Notes: a model not told the origin generated them from the letters alone. DNA of 60,000 nucleotides from Adiantum capillus-veneris (GCA_014529385.2 CM043963.1:4935501-4995500); one strand, 5' to 3'; shown: positions 21,512-33,965, counted from the first letter of the stretch. Translations and numbers: made by a program.

Positions 21512-24500
21512 TCAGTCCACAAAGGGGAGTAAGCCCAAATCTTTGCGGAAAGCTTCAAGCTTCTCACGAGACAATGCCTTTGTGAAAAGATCTGCAAGGT
21601 TGTCCTGTGTTGGCACATAAGCCAAGCTGATCTCTCCTGCTGAGAGCCTCTCCCTGACATAGTGGTAATGCACCTCAATGTGCTTTGTGCGAGCATGAAA
21701 AACTGGGTTCCTCGCAACTGCCAATGCGCTCTGACTGTCAGTGTAGATAGTGTTGGCAGTGTCCTGTCCAACACCCAAATCAGCCATAAGGTGTGTGATC
21801 CATACACACTCAACCGTAACTGTGAAGACTGCCCTGTACTCGGCCTCACAACTCGAACTGGCCACAGTAGGTTGCTTCTTGCTCAACCATCATATACATG
21901 AACTTCCAAGCATGAAACAAAAACCACTTGTAGAAACTCTCGTGTCAAAACAACCAGCCCAATCTGAGTCCGAAAAAGCATGTAAGTCTGGCGGCAATGA
22001 TCCCCCCTTGGGATAAAACAAGCATGGATGTAAAGTGCCTCTAAGGTAGTAGAAAATCCTCTTGATAGCATGCCAATGCTTAGACCCTGGGTTATGCATA
22101 AATCTCCTCACCTGTGAGACTGCAAACTGAATATCCGACCTCGTGTTGGATACATAAATGAGGCAGCCAACAGCAGTTTGGTAAAGAGTGACATCAGCAA
22201 GATCGCTAGCATCATGTAGACTCAACTTCAAACCTGTTTCCATGGGAGTGGCAATAGGTTTTCAATCCTCAAGTCCAATCTTACATAGCAATTGCTTTAC
22301 GTAACTTTTGTGACACAAGGCAATACCACCATCACACTGCTTAAACTGTATACCCAAGTAATGATGCAACAGCCCCAAATCTTTCATCTTGAAAGTAGCA
22401 TTCAAATCAGCCTTAAATTCAGAAATATGTCTCTCATTTGGTCCAGTGATCAGCAAATCATCAACATAAAGAACCACAATGAGAAGTACATCACCCTCAC
22501 ACTTTACATACAATGTGCTTTCTGTTGGACTGTTACGAAAGCCTCATTTAATCAAATGAGTGTCACCTTTCTTATAGCAAGCACGAGGATATTGCTTCAA
22601 CCGATACAAAGCCTTCTTACATCTACACACTTTGTCCTCTTGTCCTTTTATGACAGAACCGCGAGGCTTCGTTACATAAACTTCCTCAAATATGTCACCA
22701 TTCAAGAAAGCAATAACAATGTTTGATTGATGTACATCCCAACCAAAAGGAGCTGCCAATGCACATCGAAAACGTACAGTAGTCATACGACAAGTGGGAG
22801 AAAAATTCTCTTTATAATCTATGCATTTTTGTTGTGCATAACCTTTTGCAACAAGTCGAGCCTTATGGCGATCTATCTCACCATCCGGCTTGCGTTTCAA
22901 CTTGTAAACCCACTTCCTACCAATGGCCTTTTTGGCAGGAGGAAAATCACATAAAGTCCATGTGTCATTTTCTATAAGTGCATCATATTCTGATTGCATG
23001 GCAGCCATCCAATTTTCTGAATTTTGTGCTTCATCAAAAGTCAGAGGCTCCTCAACATCATGTAAGCTAGACACAGCCAAAGCATAACAATCTGATGCAT
23101 AAGATGCATGGCGAGAGCCCGAACGAGTACAACTACACAAAGGTGCATCCAATTTACTGTCACGCAAAGTGTGCACCAGCCATTTTGGCATACCTCTAGC
23201 CTGCTCATTTTCAGCCCTTTCCTCATCAAGTACATCATGTACATCTGCATCAGTAATAGGCTGATCTAAAACATTTTCAGAAACCCCCATAGGCTGTACA
23301 TTTGCCTCATTGGAACTTACATTCGTATTTCCACCACTGAAAAGAGGCAACAAAGTGTCATAAATGTCCTGTGAGCTTACATTACTCTCTCTAGTACATG
23401 ACAGCAAGGGCTGAACAGAATCTTCCACAAACACTACATCCCGAGAAACCAGAATACGTTTTGTTTGCGGATGATACAACTTGTAACCTTTGCTTTCAGC
23501 ACTATAATCAACAAAAATACATTTGACAGCCTTATCATCCAATTTTCTGCGTTGCACTTGTGGCACCAAAGCATATGCCAAACAGCCAAAAACACGCATG
23601 TGCTCAATAGAAGGTTTTCTATCATGCCATGCTTCATATGGAGTAATAGAATGCAAAGCTTTCGTAGGACACCTATTAAGTACATAAGTGGCACTCATGA
23701 TGGCCTCAAGCGAAAAAGAATGCGGTAAAGCTTGACTTTTGCCCATACATCGTGCCATTTCCATCAGTGACCTATTTTTCCTCTCAGCAACACCATTTTG
23801 TTGAGGCGTATAAGGCACTGTACATTGGTGTTTTATCCCACGACTCGCCAGAAATGCATTAAATTCATGAGACATATACTCCCCCCCTCGATCGGAACGG
23901 AGGGTGCCCATAGTACATTTCGAGACATTTTCAGCCATAGCCAGAAATTTTTTGAAGCACATAAAAACTTCGGACTTCTCTTTAAGCGGAAATACCCATG
24001 CATGCCTGGAGTAATCATCAATGAAAGTCATGAAGTACAGGTAATTGCCCAAGGACGGAGTTTGCATGGGCCCACAAACATCACTATGCAGAAGTTGCAA
24101 CCTGCATGTGGCCCGAACTGAACCATCCTTTGGAAACTTAGAACGCTGCATCTTACCCAACATACAGCCTTCACAAACATGTTTGACAGGTGCTTCAAGA
24201 GGCGGCAAAGAAGCAACCATATGAGTTTTGTGCAAGCGCATCAAACTGGCAAAATTCAGATGACCAAAGCGTGCATACCAAAGTTTTGCATCTGAAATAG
24301 CCCTTGAATCTGCAACAGCATTTGCAAAATTTTGTCCACACTTGTGATACAAAGTGAGCTTATACAGCCCACGGCACAAAAGCCCAAATGCAACAATTTC
24401 ATCACCAAAACTGAGATCATAGACTGTACAATTGTCATCCACAAATTTGACTACAAGTCCAAGCCTAGCAAGTGCGGATACAGACAAGAGATTCTTCTTG

Positions 24501-25804
24501 ATCCCAAGTACATAAAGTGCATCAACAAGTGTGAAGGAACTGCCATTAGCAACAGTGAGCACAATCTTTCCAACTCCCTGAACTCAATAAGAGGCGTTGT
24601 TGGCACAAGTGACCGAATTCCCATGAGGGACAGACTCGAGAGAGGGAAACAATGCACGATGTGAGGTAATGTGCTTTGTAGCACCACTGTCGAAATACCA
24701 CACATGTGAATCTGCAGCAACAACTGACAAGCATGCATCATGGACAACAGGATTGTAAGTGCACTCTGTGCTAAAAGCCCATTCTGCATCAACATCAGCA
24801 ACACAGTCTCCTTTTACAGAAGACTCAACAATCTCTGCATTTCTAGTGGAACCAGCAATTGCAGTGGAACCACCCTCTTTCTTCTTAGCCTCTTTGGCCT
24901 TCAACTTAGGACACAACTTGATCAAGTGACCATCATTGGCTTTACAATAATGGCAACGCATCTTCTTTTTGCCCTTATCACGAGAATTGCCAGACGAAGT
25001 ACTTCCAGCAGAAGCATTAGGAAAAGAATCTTTGCCACTCGAAGGAGAACCATAAGAAGTGGTTTCATTACTGTTACCGCCCTTTCTTTGAGAAGCAATA
25101 AAAGCCTGTTCAACTGCACGCTGCCTAGTCCTGTTTTTTCTATAAAGTGACTCTTGCAATAGCAATGTGCATAATGCATCAAACTTGACAACTTCAAGAT
25201 TTCCTTGGGTCATCAGTCTCCAACTACTAGCAAAAGTTTGGTAGGAATCTGGTAAGGCATCAAGAACAATCTGCACAAGGGAACTGTCTGAAATGACTTC
25301 ACTTGCAGAAATAAGTTGCTCATTGATATCCTTGACACTAGCAACGAAAGTGTCCATATCATCTTCCTCATGCATAATCTTCGACTCTAGCTCTTTACGC
25401 AGCAAAGCAATTTTAGCCTCATTGTGGCTTGCATAAAGACTTGCTAGAATATCCCAAGCTTGTTTTGCAGATTTTGCTGAACGGATGTGAGGAACAATGG
25501 TGCGCTTCACAGACAACACAATCAATGCATGAGCGTGTGCATTCTTAACATCCCAACGAGATTGTTCTATCGTAGGCAAAACAACTCTTATAGCTGCAAT
25601 CCTTGCAGCAAAACCTGCAACATCCTCAACATCGCCTACATCCTCAGAACCAGGACGTACATCAATGCCCTGCACAATGTTCCAGACACCCTTTGACACA
25701 AGAACATGTTGCATCATATAAGCCCACATAGGGTAGTTGTCTCCATCCAACCTATCGTCAGTAGCAAACATCTTGAACACATCTGTGTTGTTGTTGTCAG
25801 CCAT
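21512..25804 (-). pseudogene. Copia copy C gag-pol polyprotein (four in-frame stops)
   Basis: One frame in five open blocks: 24584-25804, 22544-24562, 22262-22513, 21890-22243 and 21512-21886. Order: gag starting MADNNNTDVFKMF; knuckle CHYCKANDGHLIKLC; protease WYFDSGATKHITS; GAG-pre-integrase and HHCC finger (ARFGHLN ... CEGCMLGK); integrase with D (HSDVCGPM), D (LRSDRGGEYMS) and E (NGVAERKNRS); reverse transcriptase with LYVDDLLITGP; RNase H with SSCEAEYRA and YTDSQSALAVARNP. Only four nonsense codons and no frameshift break it, all TGA. At the equivalent sites other copies have sense codons (P, R, C and S). The polyprotein would otherwise copy and integrate the element. Confidence 0.93.
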
Positions 25805-26152
25805 GGTAAATGCTGCACCTGATGTGAAAACTTCCCGAAATTAGGAGAAATGGAGCTGGAAAAACCTGTGCTATATAGCACAAACCGTAGAAGACTATAA
25901 GGCACCTGTTATGCAGAAAACGGCACTGACAGAAATTCTGCACAAAATGACGAAATAGCCTGTGCAGTACTGCCTATAGTGAAAACGGAGGCCGAAATGA
26001 GCCCAAATCAATATTCTGAGCAGACCAAGCTCTTCAAGCTATCCCGAAATATTTGTCCACCTGCGAACGCTTTCCAAAGCTCACTGAAATCGGAGAAAGT
26101 GAGCAGGCATGTACTGGAGCAGCTGGCGACTAAGCCGGGGAGGACGCAACCT

Positions 26153-26164
26153 GCTCTGATACCA
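26153..26164 (-). other. tRNA-iMet primer-binding site, copy C
   Basis: Minus strand TGGTATCAGAGC, next to the 5' LTR. Confidence 0.95.
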
Positions 26165-26166
26165 AT

Positions 26167-26393
26167 TGTTGGAATTAGGGTTGCAGAAAAACACACACAG
26201 CTTGGAGAAGACGAAGGAAGCTCAAGGCACACAATAGAGAGTGTATGACTTAGTGTGCAATGGAAAGATAGATAGCCCTAGAGTGATGGGCGTATATACA
26301 ATGCACGGGGGAAAAAACCTCCTAAAGAGGGAAAAAATGCCCCGGCGGTCCTAGTGTGTTCTCACACATCACTACCACATGTATATGGTAACA
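26167..26393 (-). repeat. 5' LTR of copia copy C
   Basis: 227 bp, TGTTGG...GGTAACA on the plus strand. Confidence 0.95.
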
Positions 26394-26398
26394 CATTT
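26394..26398. repeat. Target-site duplication of copy C (right)
   Basis: CATTT, matching 21206-21210. Confidence 0.95.
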
Positions 26399-28668
26399 GA
26401 CAGCCTTATCATCCAATTTTTTGTGTTGTGTTTGTGGCACCAAAGCTATTCCAAACAACCAAAAACACGCATGTGCTCAATAGAAGGCTTTCTATCATGC
26501 CATGCTTCATATGGAGTAGTAGACTGCAAAGCTTTCGTTAGACACCTGTTTAGTACTTAAGTGGCACACATGATGGACTCAAGCCAAAAAGAATGCGGCA
26601 AAGCTTGACTTTTGACCATACATCATGCCATTTTCGTAAGTGACCTGTTTTTCCTCTCATCAACACCATTCTGCTGAGGTGTATAAGACATTGTACATTG
26701 GTGTTTTATCCCACGACTAGCCAAAATGCATTAAATTCATGAGACATACACTCCCCCCCTCAATCGGAACAGAGGCTGCCCATAGTATAGTTCGAACATT
26801 TTCAGCCATAGCCATAAATTTTTTGAAGTACATAAAAACTTCGGACTTCACTTTAAGCGAAAATAACCGTGCATGTCTGGAGTAATCATTAATGAAAGTC
26901 ACGAAGTAAAGGTAATTTCCCAAGGATGAAGTTTGCATGGGCCCACAAACATCATTATCCATAAGCTACAACCTGCATGTGGCCCGAACTGAACCATCCT
27001 TTGCAAACTTAGAATGTTGCATCTTACCCAAAATACAGCCTTCACAAACATGTTTGACAGGTGCTTCAAGAGGCGGCAAAGAAGAAACCATGTTAGATTT
27101 CTGCAAAATGAAGCAGACTGACAAAATTCAGATGCCCAAAATGTGCATGCCACAATTTTGCATTTAAAACAGCCCTTGAATCTGCAACTACATTTGCAAA
27201 ATTTTTGTCCAGACTTGTCATACAAAGTGAGCTTATACAGCCCATGGCACAAAAGGCCAGATGCAACAATTTCATCACCAAAACTGAGACTACTCATCAC
27301 CAATGTCATCCATAAATGTGACTACAAGTCCAAGTCTAGCAAGTGCAGATACAGACAAAAGATACTTTTTGATCCTAGGTACATGAAGTGCATCAACAAG
27401 TGTGAAAGAACTGCCATTTGCAGCAGTAAGCACAATCTTTCCAACTCCTTGAACCAGTTAAGAGGCATTGTTGGCACAAGTGATTGAATTCCCATGAGGG
27501 ACAGACTCGAGAGAGGTGAACAATTCACGATGTGAGGTAATGTGCTTTGTAGCACCACTGTCAAATTACCACACATGTGAATCTGCAGCAATTGACATGC
27601 ATGCATCATGGACAACAGGATTGTAAGTACACTCTACACTAAAAGACCATTCTGCATCTACATCAACATCACAGTCTCCTTTCACATAAGACTCAACAAT
27701 GGCTGCATTTGTAGTGGAACCAGCATTTGCAGTGGAACCACCCTCTTTCTTCTTAGCCTCTTTGGTCTTCAACTTAGGACACTACTTGATCAAGCGATCA
27801 TTAGCTTTACAATAATGACAATGCATCTTCTTTTGCCCTTATCACCAAAATTTGCAGACGAATTGATACCATCAGAAGCATTAGGAACAGGTGATTTTCC
27901 ACTCGCATAAGAACCATAAGAAGTGGCTGCATTGCTATTACCACCCTTTCTTTGAGCAGCAATAAAAGCCTGTCCAATTGCAGACTCTCTAGTCCTGTTT
28001 TTTTTGGAAAGTGACTCTTACAACAGCAATGTGCATAATGCATCAAACTTGACAACTTCGGGATTTCCTTGGGTCATAAGTCTCCAAGTACTAGCAAAAG
28101 TCTGGTAAGAATTTGGTAAGGCATCAAGAACAATTTGCACAAGGGAACTGTCTAAAATGACTTCACCTGCATAAATAAGTTGCTCAGTGATATCCTTGAC
28201 ACCAGCAAGGAAAGTGTCCATATCATCTTTCTCATGCATAATCTTTGACTCCAGCTCTTTACGCAGCAATGCAATTTTTGCCTCATTGCGGCTTGTTGCA
28301 TAAAGACTAGCCAAAATATCCCAAGCCTGTTTTCCAGATTTCGCTGAACGAATGTGAGGATTAATGGTGCGCTTCACAAACAATGTAATTAACGCATGAG
28401 TCTGGGCATCCTTTACATCCCAACGAGCTTGTTCTGTCGTAGGCAAAACAACTCTAATAGCAGCAATCCTTGTAGCAAGACTTGCAACATATTCAACAAC
28501 ACCTACATCCTTAGAACCAGGACATACATCAATGCCCTGCACAATATTCCAGATGCCCTTTGACACAAGAACATGTAGAATCATGTAAGCCAACATAGGG
28601 TAATTGTCCCTATCCAACCTGTCCTCAACAACAAACATCTTGAACACATCTATGTTGTTGTCAGCCAT
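26399..28668 (-). pseudogene. Copia copy B gag, protease and integrase (5' half)
   Basis: Gag begins at 28668 (MADNNIDVFKMFVVEDRLD) and is open to 28018. Then come a frameshifted tail with a damaged knuckle (27807-28055), an acidic linker (27566-27772), a protease segment with the active-site tryptophan codon turned into a stop (near 27570), GAG-pre-integrase (26899-27309) and integrase core (26717-26962, with CGPMQTSSLGNYLYFVTFIN). Integrase continues to the copy C insertion point. More decayed than copy C: many frameshifts and stops. Confidence 0.88.
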
Positions 28669-29013
28669 GGAAAATGTCTTGCACTTGATGTGAAAACTGC
28701 TCGAAATGAGAAGAAACTAAGTGAGACCAGTACGTGCTATATAGCACAACCCACAGTAGACTGTATGGGACTTGTTATGCAAAAAATGGCACTGAAATTT
28801 TTTTTTGTACAAAATGACAAAATAGCCTGTGTAGTACTAGTAGCATGTAGTGGAAACAAAGGCTAAAATAAGCGCAAATTAAAAATTTGAGCTCAAATCA
28901 AAAATAAAAAAAATTTGTTGACCTGCGAACGCTTGCCAAAGCTCACTAAAATCAGAGAAAGTGAGCAGGTGTGTGCTGGAGCTGCTAGCGACTAAGCCCA
29001 AGAGGATGCAACC

Positions 29014-29025
29014 TGCTCTGATACA
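29014..29025 (-). other. tRNA-iMet primer-binding site, copy B
   Basis: Minus strand TTGTATCAGAGC, one base off the consensus. Confidence 0.85.
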
Positions 29026-29028
29026 AAT

Positions 29029-29254
29029 TGTTGGAATTAGGGTTGTAGAAAAACACACACAGCTTGGAGAAGATGAAGGAAGCTCAAGGCACACAACATA
29101 GTGTATTATTTCGTGTGCAATGGAAATATAGATAGCCCTAGAATGAATGGGCGTATATACAATGCACAAGGGAAAAAACCTCCTAAAAGAGAGTAAAAAT
29201 GCCTAGCGGTCCTAGTGTGTTCACACACATCACTACTACATGTATATGGTAACA
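29029..29254 (-). repeat. 5' LTR of copia copy B
   Basis: TGTTGG...GGTAACA, 226 bp. Confidence 0.92.
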
Positions 29255-29988
29255 ATATCTTAGAGGAGTGATGACCTTTTTTATTACAAGTTTAAAATGA
29301 ACTTAAAAGAAACAAAAAGCACACACCTTATACTTTGCAAAGGGTTGTAAGATGGACATGGATAACAACTGATAATGTCCATTGACACCTGTAAAAGGCA
29401 TTCAAGGCTAACATATATGTTGTCTTGTTTGCATGAATGCAAGTGAGGACTCTATCTTTTCTCGGATTTTTTTGGCTTAGCTGTTGTCTGTCTCACTGAT
29501 GTACCAAACTCTTGCCACTTTTAGAACAATTAGTACAAATTACCCCATGTATATAAACACTAAAATGAGACTTCATTCTTATATCTATTACAAAAAATTT
29601 CAAAGACTAAGTTGTTTTTGTGCTACCCCTTGTCACTTGTCTAAAGACAATTGACATTTGAACTTTTATGTTCTTTTGTGTATATATATTAATTTAAAAC
29701 AGCAACACACAAATCCTGCACACAGAGTTTTCCCAAATTTTTGGGAGAACTGGGATGCTAGCTTTAGAGATTTTGTTGGAATATAGAGCTAAGTCGGACC
29801 CAATATCTATAATTCCTGTTTAGGTTGGCTAGTGTTAGGCGGTCCCTCTTAGACACTATAGTTCAGGATTCCTACTCACGGCTATCGTAGTCTTTTGACT
29901 TTTCCAATTTTAGGGTTGCAAGTATATCCACCTATACTAACCTTGATTTTATATACTTGGAACACACTCAGCATAAAATGACTTCTCG
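29255..29988. other. Intergenic DNA, nothing recognised
   Basis: AT-rich with no long ORF, no inverted repeat and no microsatellite that I can see. Confidence 0.6.
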
Positions 29989-30246
29989 TATGAGAGCCCG
30001 GGGCGGTCACTTTTTAGAATGTGTATGCTATCACTTTTTAGAATGTGTATGCTATCACGTGAGTTAACCGGAGAGGATTATTAAAAGATCAAAATGTATC
30101 AAAATGTATACATACAGAGGGGAGTGGGGGTTTTTTAAATAGGCACGTAGTGTAAATATAGTATGTATATTGAGGTATTATTAATAACCTCTTGAACGCA
30201 CGTGATATAGGAAGGTTTTGATAAGTGACCGCCCCGGGTATGAGAG
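29989..30246. mobile_element. hAT-like MITE with perfect TIRs and 8-bp TSD
   Basis: A 242-bp non-coding element (29997-30238) has perfect 16-bp terminal inverted repeats (CCCGGGGCGGTCACTT). It is flanked by an 8-bp direct repeat TATGAGAG (29989-29996 and 30239-30246). An 8-bp TSD is the hAT hallmark. Inside the left end a segment of about 25 bp containing TTTTTAGAATGTGTATGCTA is tandemly duplicated. It has no coding capacity, so it would need a transposase in trans. Confidence 0.9.
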
Positions 30247-30464
30247 TCATCCAACACCCGAAGAAATATGCAAGGATTTTAGAATAGATTAGACTTTACC
30301 TAAAGGACCATCCCTTGCCATGCCCCTAGAACTAGGTCCTTTCTTGCCCAAAAGGCCAAAACCATTGTAATATCTTACCCTAAACAGTCTCTTTCTAGCT
30401 CATCAAAACATTTATTACAGGCCTTATCACTCTCCCATGGTTTGTTACTTCCAAACCTCTTTCT

Positions 30465-31790
30465 GTGGCAACCTCCCTTATCCTGAGATGTATAAGCAGC
30501 TTGGTAGCATCACAACTTATCTATGAATTTGCCCTTGCTTTTGACAAAAAGTCTTCTATTTTACACATGCTCTCTTTTAATGACTGGGTCAAAATCTTGG
30601 CTCCCTTAGACAAAGATAGTAAGGATGGTGTAGATATGATCTTCCAGTATATTGCCCAATTGCATGTACTTACTTTGTGATACAACCAAGAACTAGCTTA
30701 GTTCTCTTCTTCTGGGGTAGAGTTGTCCAGCTTTCTTAAGAAATTATGCAGCCTCAATCCCACTTTTATAAGTACCCCTACTAGTCTTGCTATGCCACAA
30801 ACTGGCAGTATCTTTTGTAGAAACAGTTTTACTTTAGAAGCTGTCAAAGAATTTCAAAACAACCTTTGCTCCCTCAGTGACTCTAACTTGTTACAGATGG
30901 TCCCAACAAAGTTTCCAAAGTCTTCCCTTTTTTGCTAGTCAAAAAAATAGAAGTTGAATCCTTTGGAGTTGACCATCAGCTTTGGGTCCTTCCCAACAAA
31001 GCTTTTTTGGCACCTATCCTAAGTGAAACATGGGAATATCTAGCCAACCTCCCTACTTCCACTGTGGAAGACTACAAGGTTCTTAAAGGAGGGAAGTTCT
31101 TGGACAAAGGGGAACTCATCAAGGCTCATTTTAGCCTCAATTTTATTTACCACTCTAAGTGTTCGCCTAATGTTGGTCTATATATTCATACAAAAGGAAA
31201 TATGGAATTCACTAAGAGCAATCTAGAATTCTACACTGAGTTTATTGGGAATGTTTTTTTACCATACTTAAAATATGCTTGCAAGTTTCTGGACCCTAAA
31301 GCCTCATGTGCTTCCAATATTATGTGGTTTGACCATGCAATTTAGTTTATTCTCAATCACTTAGAACAACTCTTCCCTGAGAAGCCTGTAGACTTTTATT
31401 TATCCCTTATTTGTTCATGGTTGGGCGGGCAAGCAAGCCACTGGTTATTTCTCAAATTTCTTTTAACATATTTCACGGCTTGATTCTTGATATTCTTAAA
31501 GAGCTCAAATCAGATGAACCCTCAATGAACCGGGTACTTATCTCACCACCTATGCCCACTACAAAGGAGTTAAAATCATTACTGGATTACTCAAGCCTTG
31601 CATTAAAGATGATGATTCCCGCTCACTGAAAAGACCTAACTCTTTAACCACCTTTAATAACTCTTTTACATCTTTTCTAGCACCTAGTACTTCTTCTAGC
31701 TTTAATAGGGGAAAGTCTCATGGATTTACTAGAGGGAGAGGAAGAAACACACCCATCCGTCACCTCCTTAACTTGTAATCCTTTTTACCT
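30465..31790 (+). pseudogene. Decayed ORF of unknown type ending in an RGRGR tail
   Basis: Open blocks at 30465-30680, 30723-30938, 30932-31345 and 31411-31629 read as one protein broken by stops and frameshifts. The best stretch (30932-31345, 137 aa) includes VDHQLWVLPNKAFLAPILSE and YHSKCSPNVGLYIHTKGNME. Near 31640-31780 another frame gives a serine-rich segment ending with an arginine/glycine motif (TRGRGRN), typical of nucleic-acid-binding tails. I recognise no family. It lies directly upstream of, and in the same orientation as, the reverse-transcriptase relic at 31796-33400, so it may be that element's first ORF. Confidence 0.4.
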
Positions 31791-31795
31791 TGTAG

Positions 31796-33400
31796 GTGAT
31801 TTTTGGCCCTACTGAGAGGAAGCGTCTCTCAAAAAATAGTTCTACGAAAAATATTATCTATGTACATTGTTTGTACCAGAATGAACTCTTGGAATGGTTT
31901 TTGCCCAAGGCAATTTTTTGTGAGTGTTTTGATCTACTTTTTGGTAACCATAAACTGCTTGATTGTGCTTGTGATAATTTTGATGCTTTTTGTAAAGATT
32001 TTGGTGATTTAGGCAGGCATGTTTGCACTTATGATCTCAAGGTAATTGATGATCCTACATTCCAAAAAATCATGGCTTAAGGATTGGATCACATTCCAAT
32101 TTTTCCAAAAACCCCTACATTGTCCTATCAGCTTTACTTAGCTGCTTGACTGGTCTGGCCAGTACTCTCCAACTAGAGAAAACAATCCTACTGGATCCAA
32201 ATTGGTTCAACAATGTTTTTTTCAAAAATTAACTCTTTCACCACATAAATGGTTGTCTGGAGATAGCACTAAATTCACACCCGACCTTAACTCGCACAAA
32301 GTTGGTTTGTAGTTGGTCTTGATAAATCTGCCAATTGACCTACACTTATTTGCAAAAACATCACATGAAAAGCTACTCACTTACGTCCATACGGGGGAGA
32401 GTTTACTTTACTTAACTTATCTCCTATTGAGGTCACTGATATTATTGCAAACCATTATAATGATCTCGGATATTCTCTCAAGACAATCAAATTACCTATA
32501 TTATTTCCTACCTATAAACATCACAAACACAAGTTCCGTTGGATATCTGATGCCTTGAATGGGATCTTTACCAACATCACTAAAGACATTACTTTATGTC
32601 TTGACCTTATACTAAGTGAGTTTGAATTAGTTTGTACGATGAAACAAAAAGTATGCTTGGATTTTCTCAAAATCCATTATAATCCCTTTTGGATTGTTAA
32701 GAACATCACTGAGGTCACATTCAAAATTTTCATCTATTTTCTCCTGACATCACTCAATGTTACAAAAACATTCCCCTTAATGGTGATGCATGACTGAAGA
32801 ATGTTTTGAAAATGGCTAAGATTGCATTTAGCCATGCTCGGCTAAGAGGTATTTCCCACACCTCTCTCGTCAATAAACTAGATGGATTGAAAAATCTAAC
32901 TAGTCACATACTGCCCACTTCACGAGAATAAGCTTAATGACATCATTACATGGATTCTGGATAATTGTTCAGCTCATTTTGGTGGCCATTGCTATAACCA
33001 AAGCTTGTGGGCTTTTCCTGCTCACCCCTTATGTGAAACTTATACCTAGCCTTTTCTGAATATAAATGGTTTTTTGAGAGCATGAAGAATAAAAATACCA
33101 TTCATAAACTCTCTATGTTTAATTATACCTATAGATGCATGGATGGTATCCTTAGCCTCAATAAGAGAACCTTCCTCCACTTGAGTAGTCTAATTTACCT
33201 TGACTGCCTTAAGACTGAGCCAACTTTCAGAAATAGTTTTAATATGTCTTTGGGGGTTTTTTTCTACCTCTATACAATTCCTTAACTTCTCAATTCTGAT
33301 ACACAATCCCTGTAATGGTAACTTTGACTACCGCTTCATTTGGAAAAGAGACAATTTTAAAATCTCTTCCATAGAATTTATCAAGAAGATGAATAATTGA
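31796..33400 (+). pseudogene. Reverse-transcriptase relic resembling Penelope-like elements
   Basis: Several broken frames together recall the RT of Penelope-like (PLE) retroelements. In order: DPTFQKIMA then a stop and GLDHIPIFPKTP (PLE-type 'GLNHIPL' block, about 32050-32110); VGLDKSANWPTLICKN (about 32310-32360, in place of the 'DKAANN..VCK' block); LPTYKHHKHKFRWISDA-like sequence (about 32495-32560, in place of 'LPKLHK.P.KFRFIAAS'); and TYRCMDGILSLNK (about 33130-33170) at the position of the catalytic FRYIDDVLSLNN motif, with the second aspartate changed to glycine. PLEs copy RNA into DNA, usually with a GIY-YIG nuclease; I see no GIY-YIG part. No terminal repeats were found. The match is to remembered family motifs, so it needs a profile search. 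Confidence 0.5.
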
Positions 33401-33599
33401 CCACATAAAGCGGCACTAAACACATGTATAAGTCTTCTTTACATGATCCTGTATTCTTCTTTGAACTGCTTCGCGGCATGGGAAGACATCAAGTATCTCA
33501 TTGACAAATTTTGCCTCAATGAATACAAAAGAAACGACCTAATTAATACTATTACTAAGGCTATTTCAATTGCACTAATCTCATTTCTTTAATTAGGCA

Positions 33600-33886
33600 G
33601 TAGGCCCATACACAATGGTTATCTTGTCTAGTGGGAGATTGGCATTTATCATAATGCAGTGTTGCATTGTGATAGTCAGAGTGCTATTGCGTTAGCAAAG
33701 AACCCCGTGTTTCACTCCAAGTCGAAACACATAGAGGTCAGGTATCATGTGATACGAGACATACTAGCTGGAAAATGCATCAAGATAGTCAAGGTTCATA
33801 CAGATGAAAACCATACAGATGCTCTCACAAAGAGTTTAGACTTAGAGTGGTTTGCACATCACATTGACATGATGGGTGTAGGGTAA
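33600..33886 (+). pseudogene. Copia RNase H fragment (different lineage from copies A-E)
   Basis: The last part of a Ty1/copia RNase H: LHCDSQSAIALAKNPVFHSK, then KHIEVRYHVIRD and ENHTDALTKSL. RNase H removes the RNA strand during reverse transcription. It is 5' truncated at about 33600 and ends at a TAA at 33884-33886. The sequence differs clearly from the A-E family (YTDSQSALAVARNP), so it is from a separate element. A PPT and LTR start follow at 33954-33966. Confidence 0.85.
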
Positions 33887-33965
33887 AGCCAATGGAATGC
33901 TTCACAGTTGTACAAGTTCTACATACATAGGCCAGTTGGTACAAATTGGACTTCAAGTGGGAGAT

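Larger units (their letters stand above)
21211..26393 (-). mobile_element. Ty1/copia retrotransposon copy C, full length, nested in copy B
   Basis: 5183 bp with LTRs 21211-21436 and 26167-26393, a perfect CATTT target-site duplication and an initiator-tRNA-Met PBS at 26153-26164. The LTRs differ at roughly nine positions by eye (about 4%), so it is younger than B but not brand new. It is the most complete copia here and serves as the reference for the other copies. Confidence 0.96.
19193..29254 (-). mobile_element. Ty1/copia retrotransposon copy B, interrupted by copy C
   Basis: LTRs at 19193-19420 and 29029-29254, PBS at 29014-29025, and near-matching flanks (GTATC before, ATATC after) that look like a decayed 5-bp target-site duplication. 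The integrase-RT linker is interrupted at 21210/26394 by copy C; removing C leaves about 4.9 kb, a usual copia size. The host-site protein sequence (KCIFV before, SAESKG after) resumes exactly across the insertion. Confidence 0.92.
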
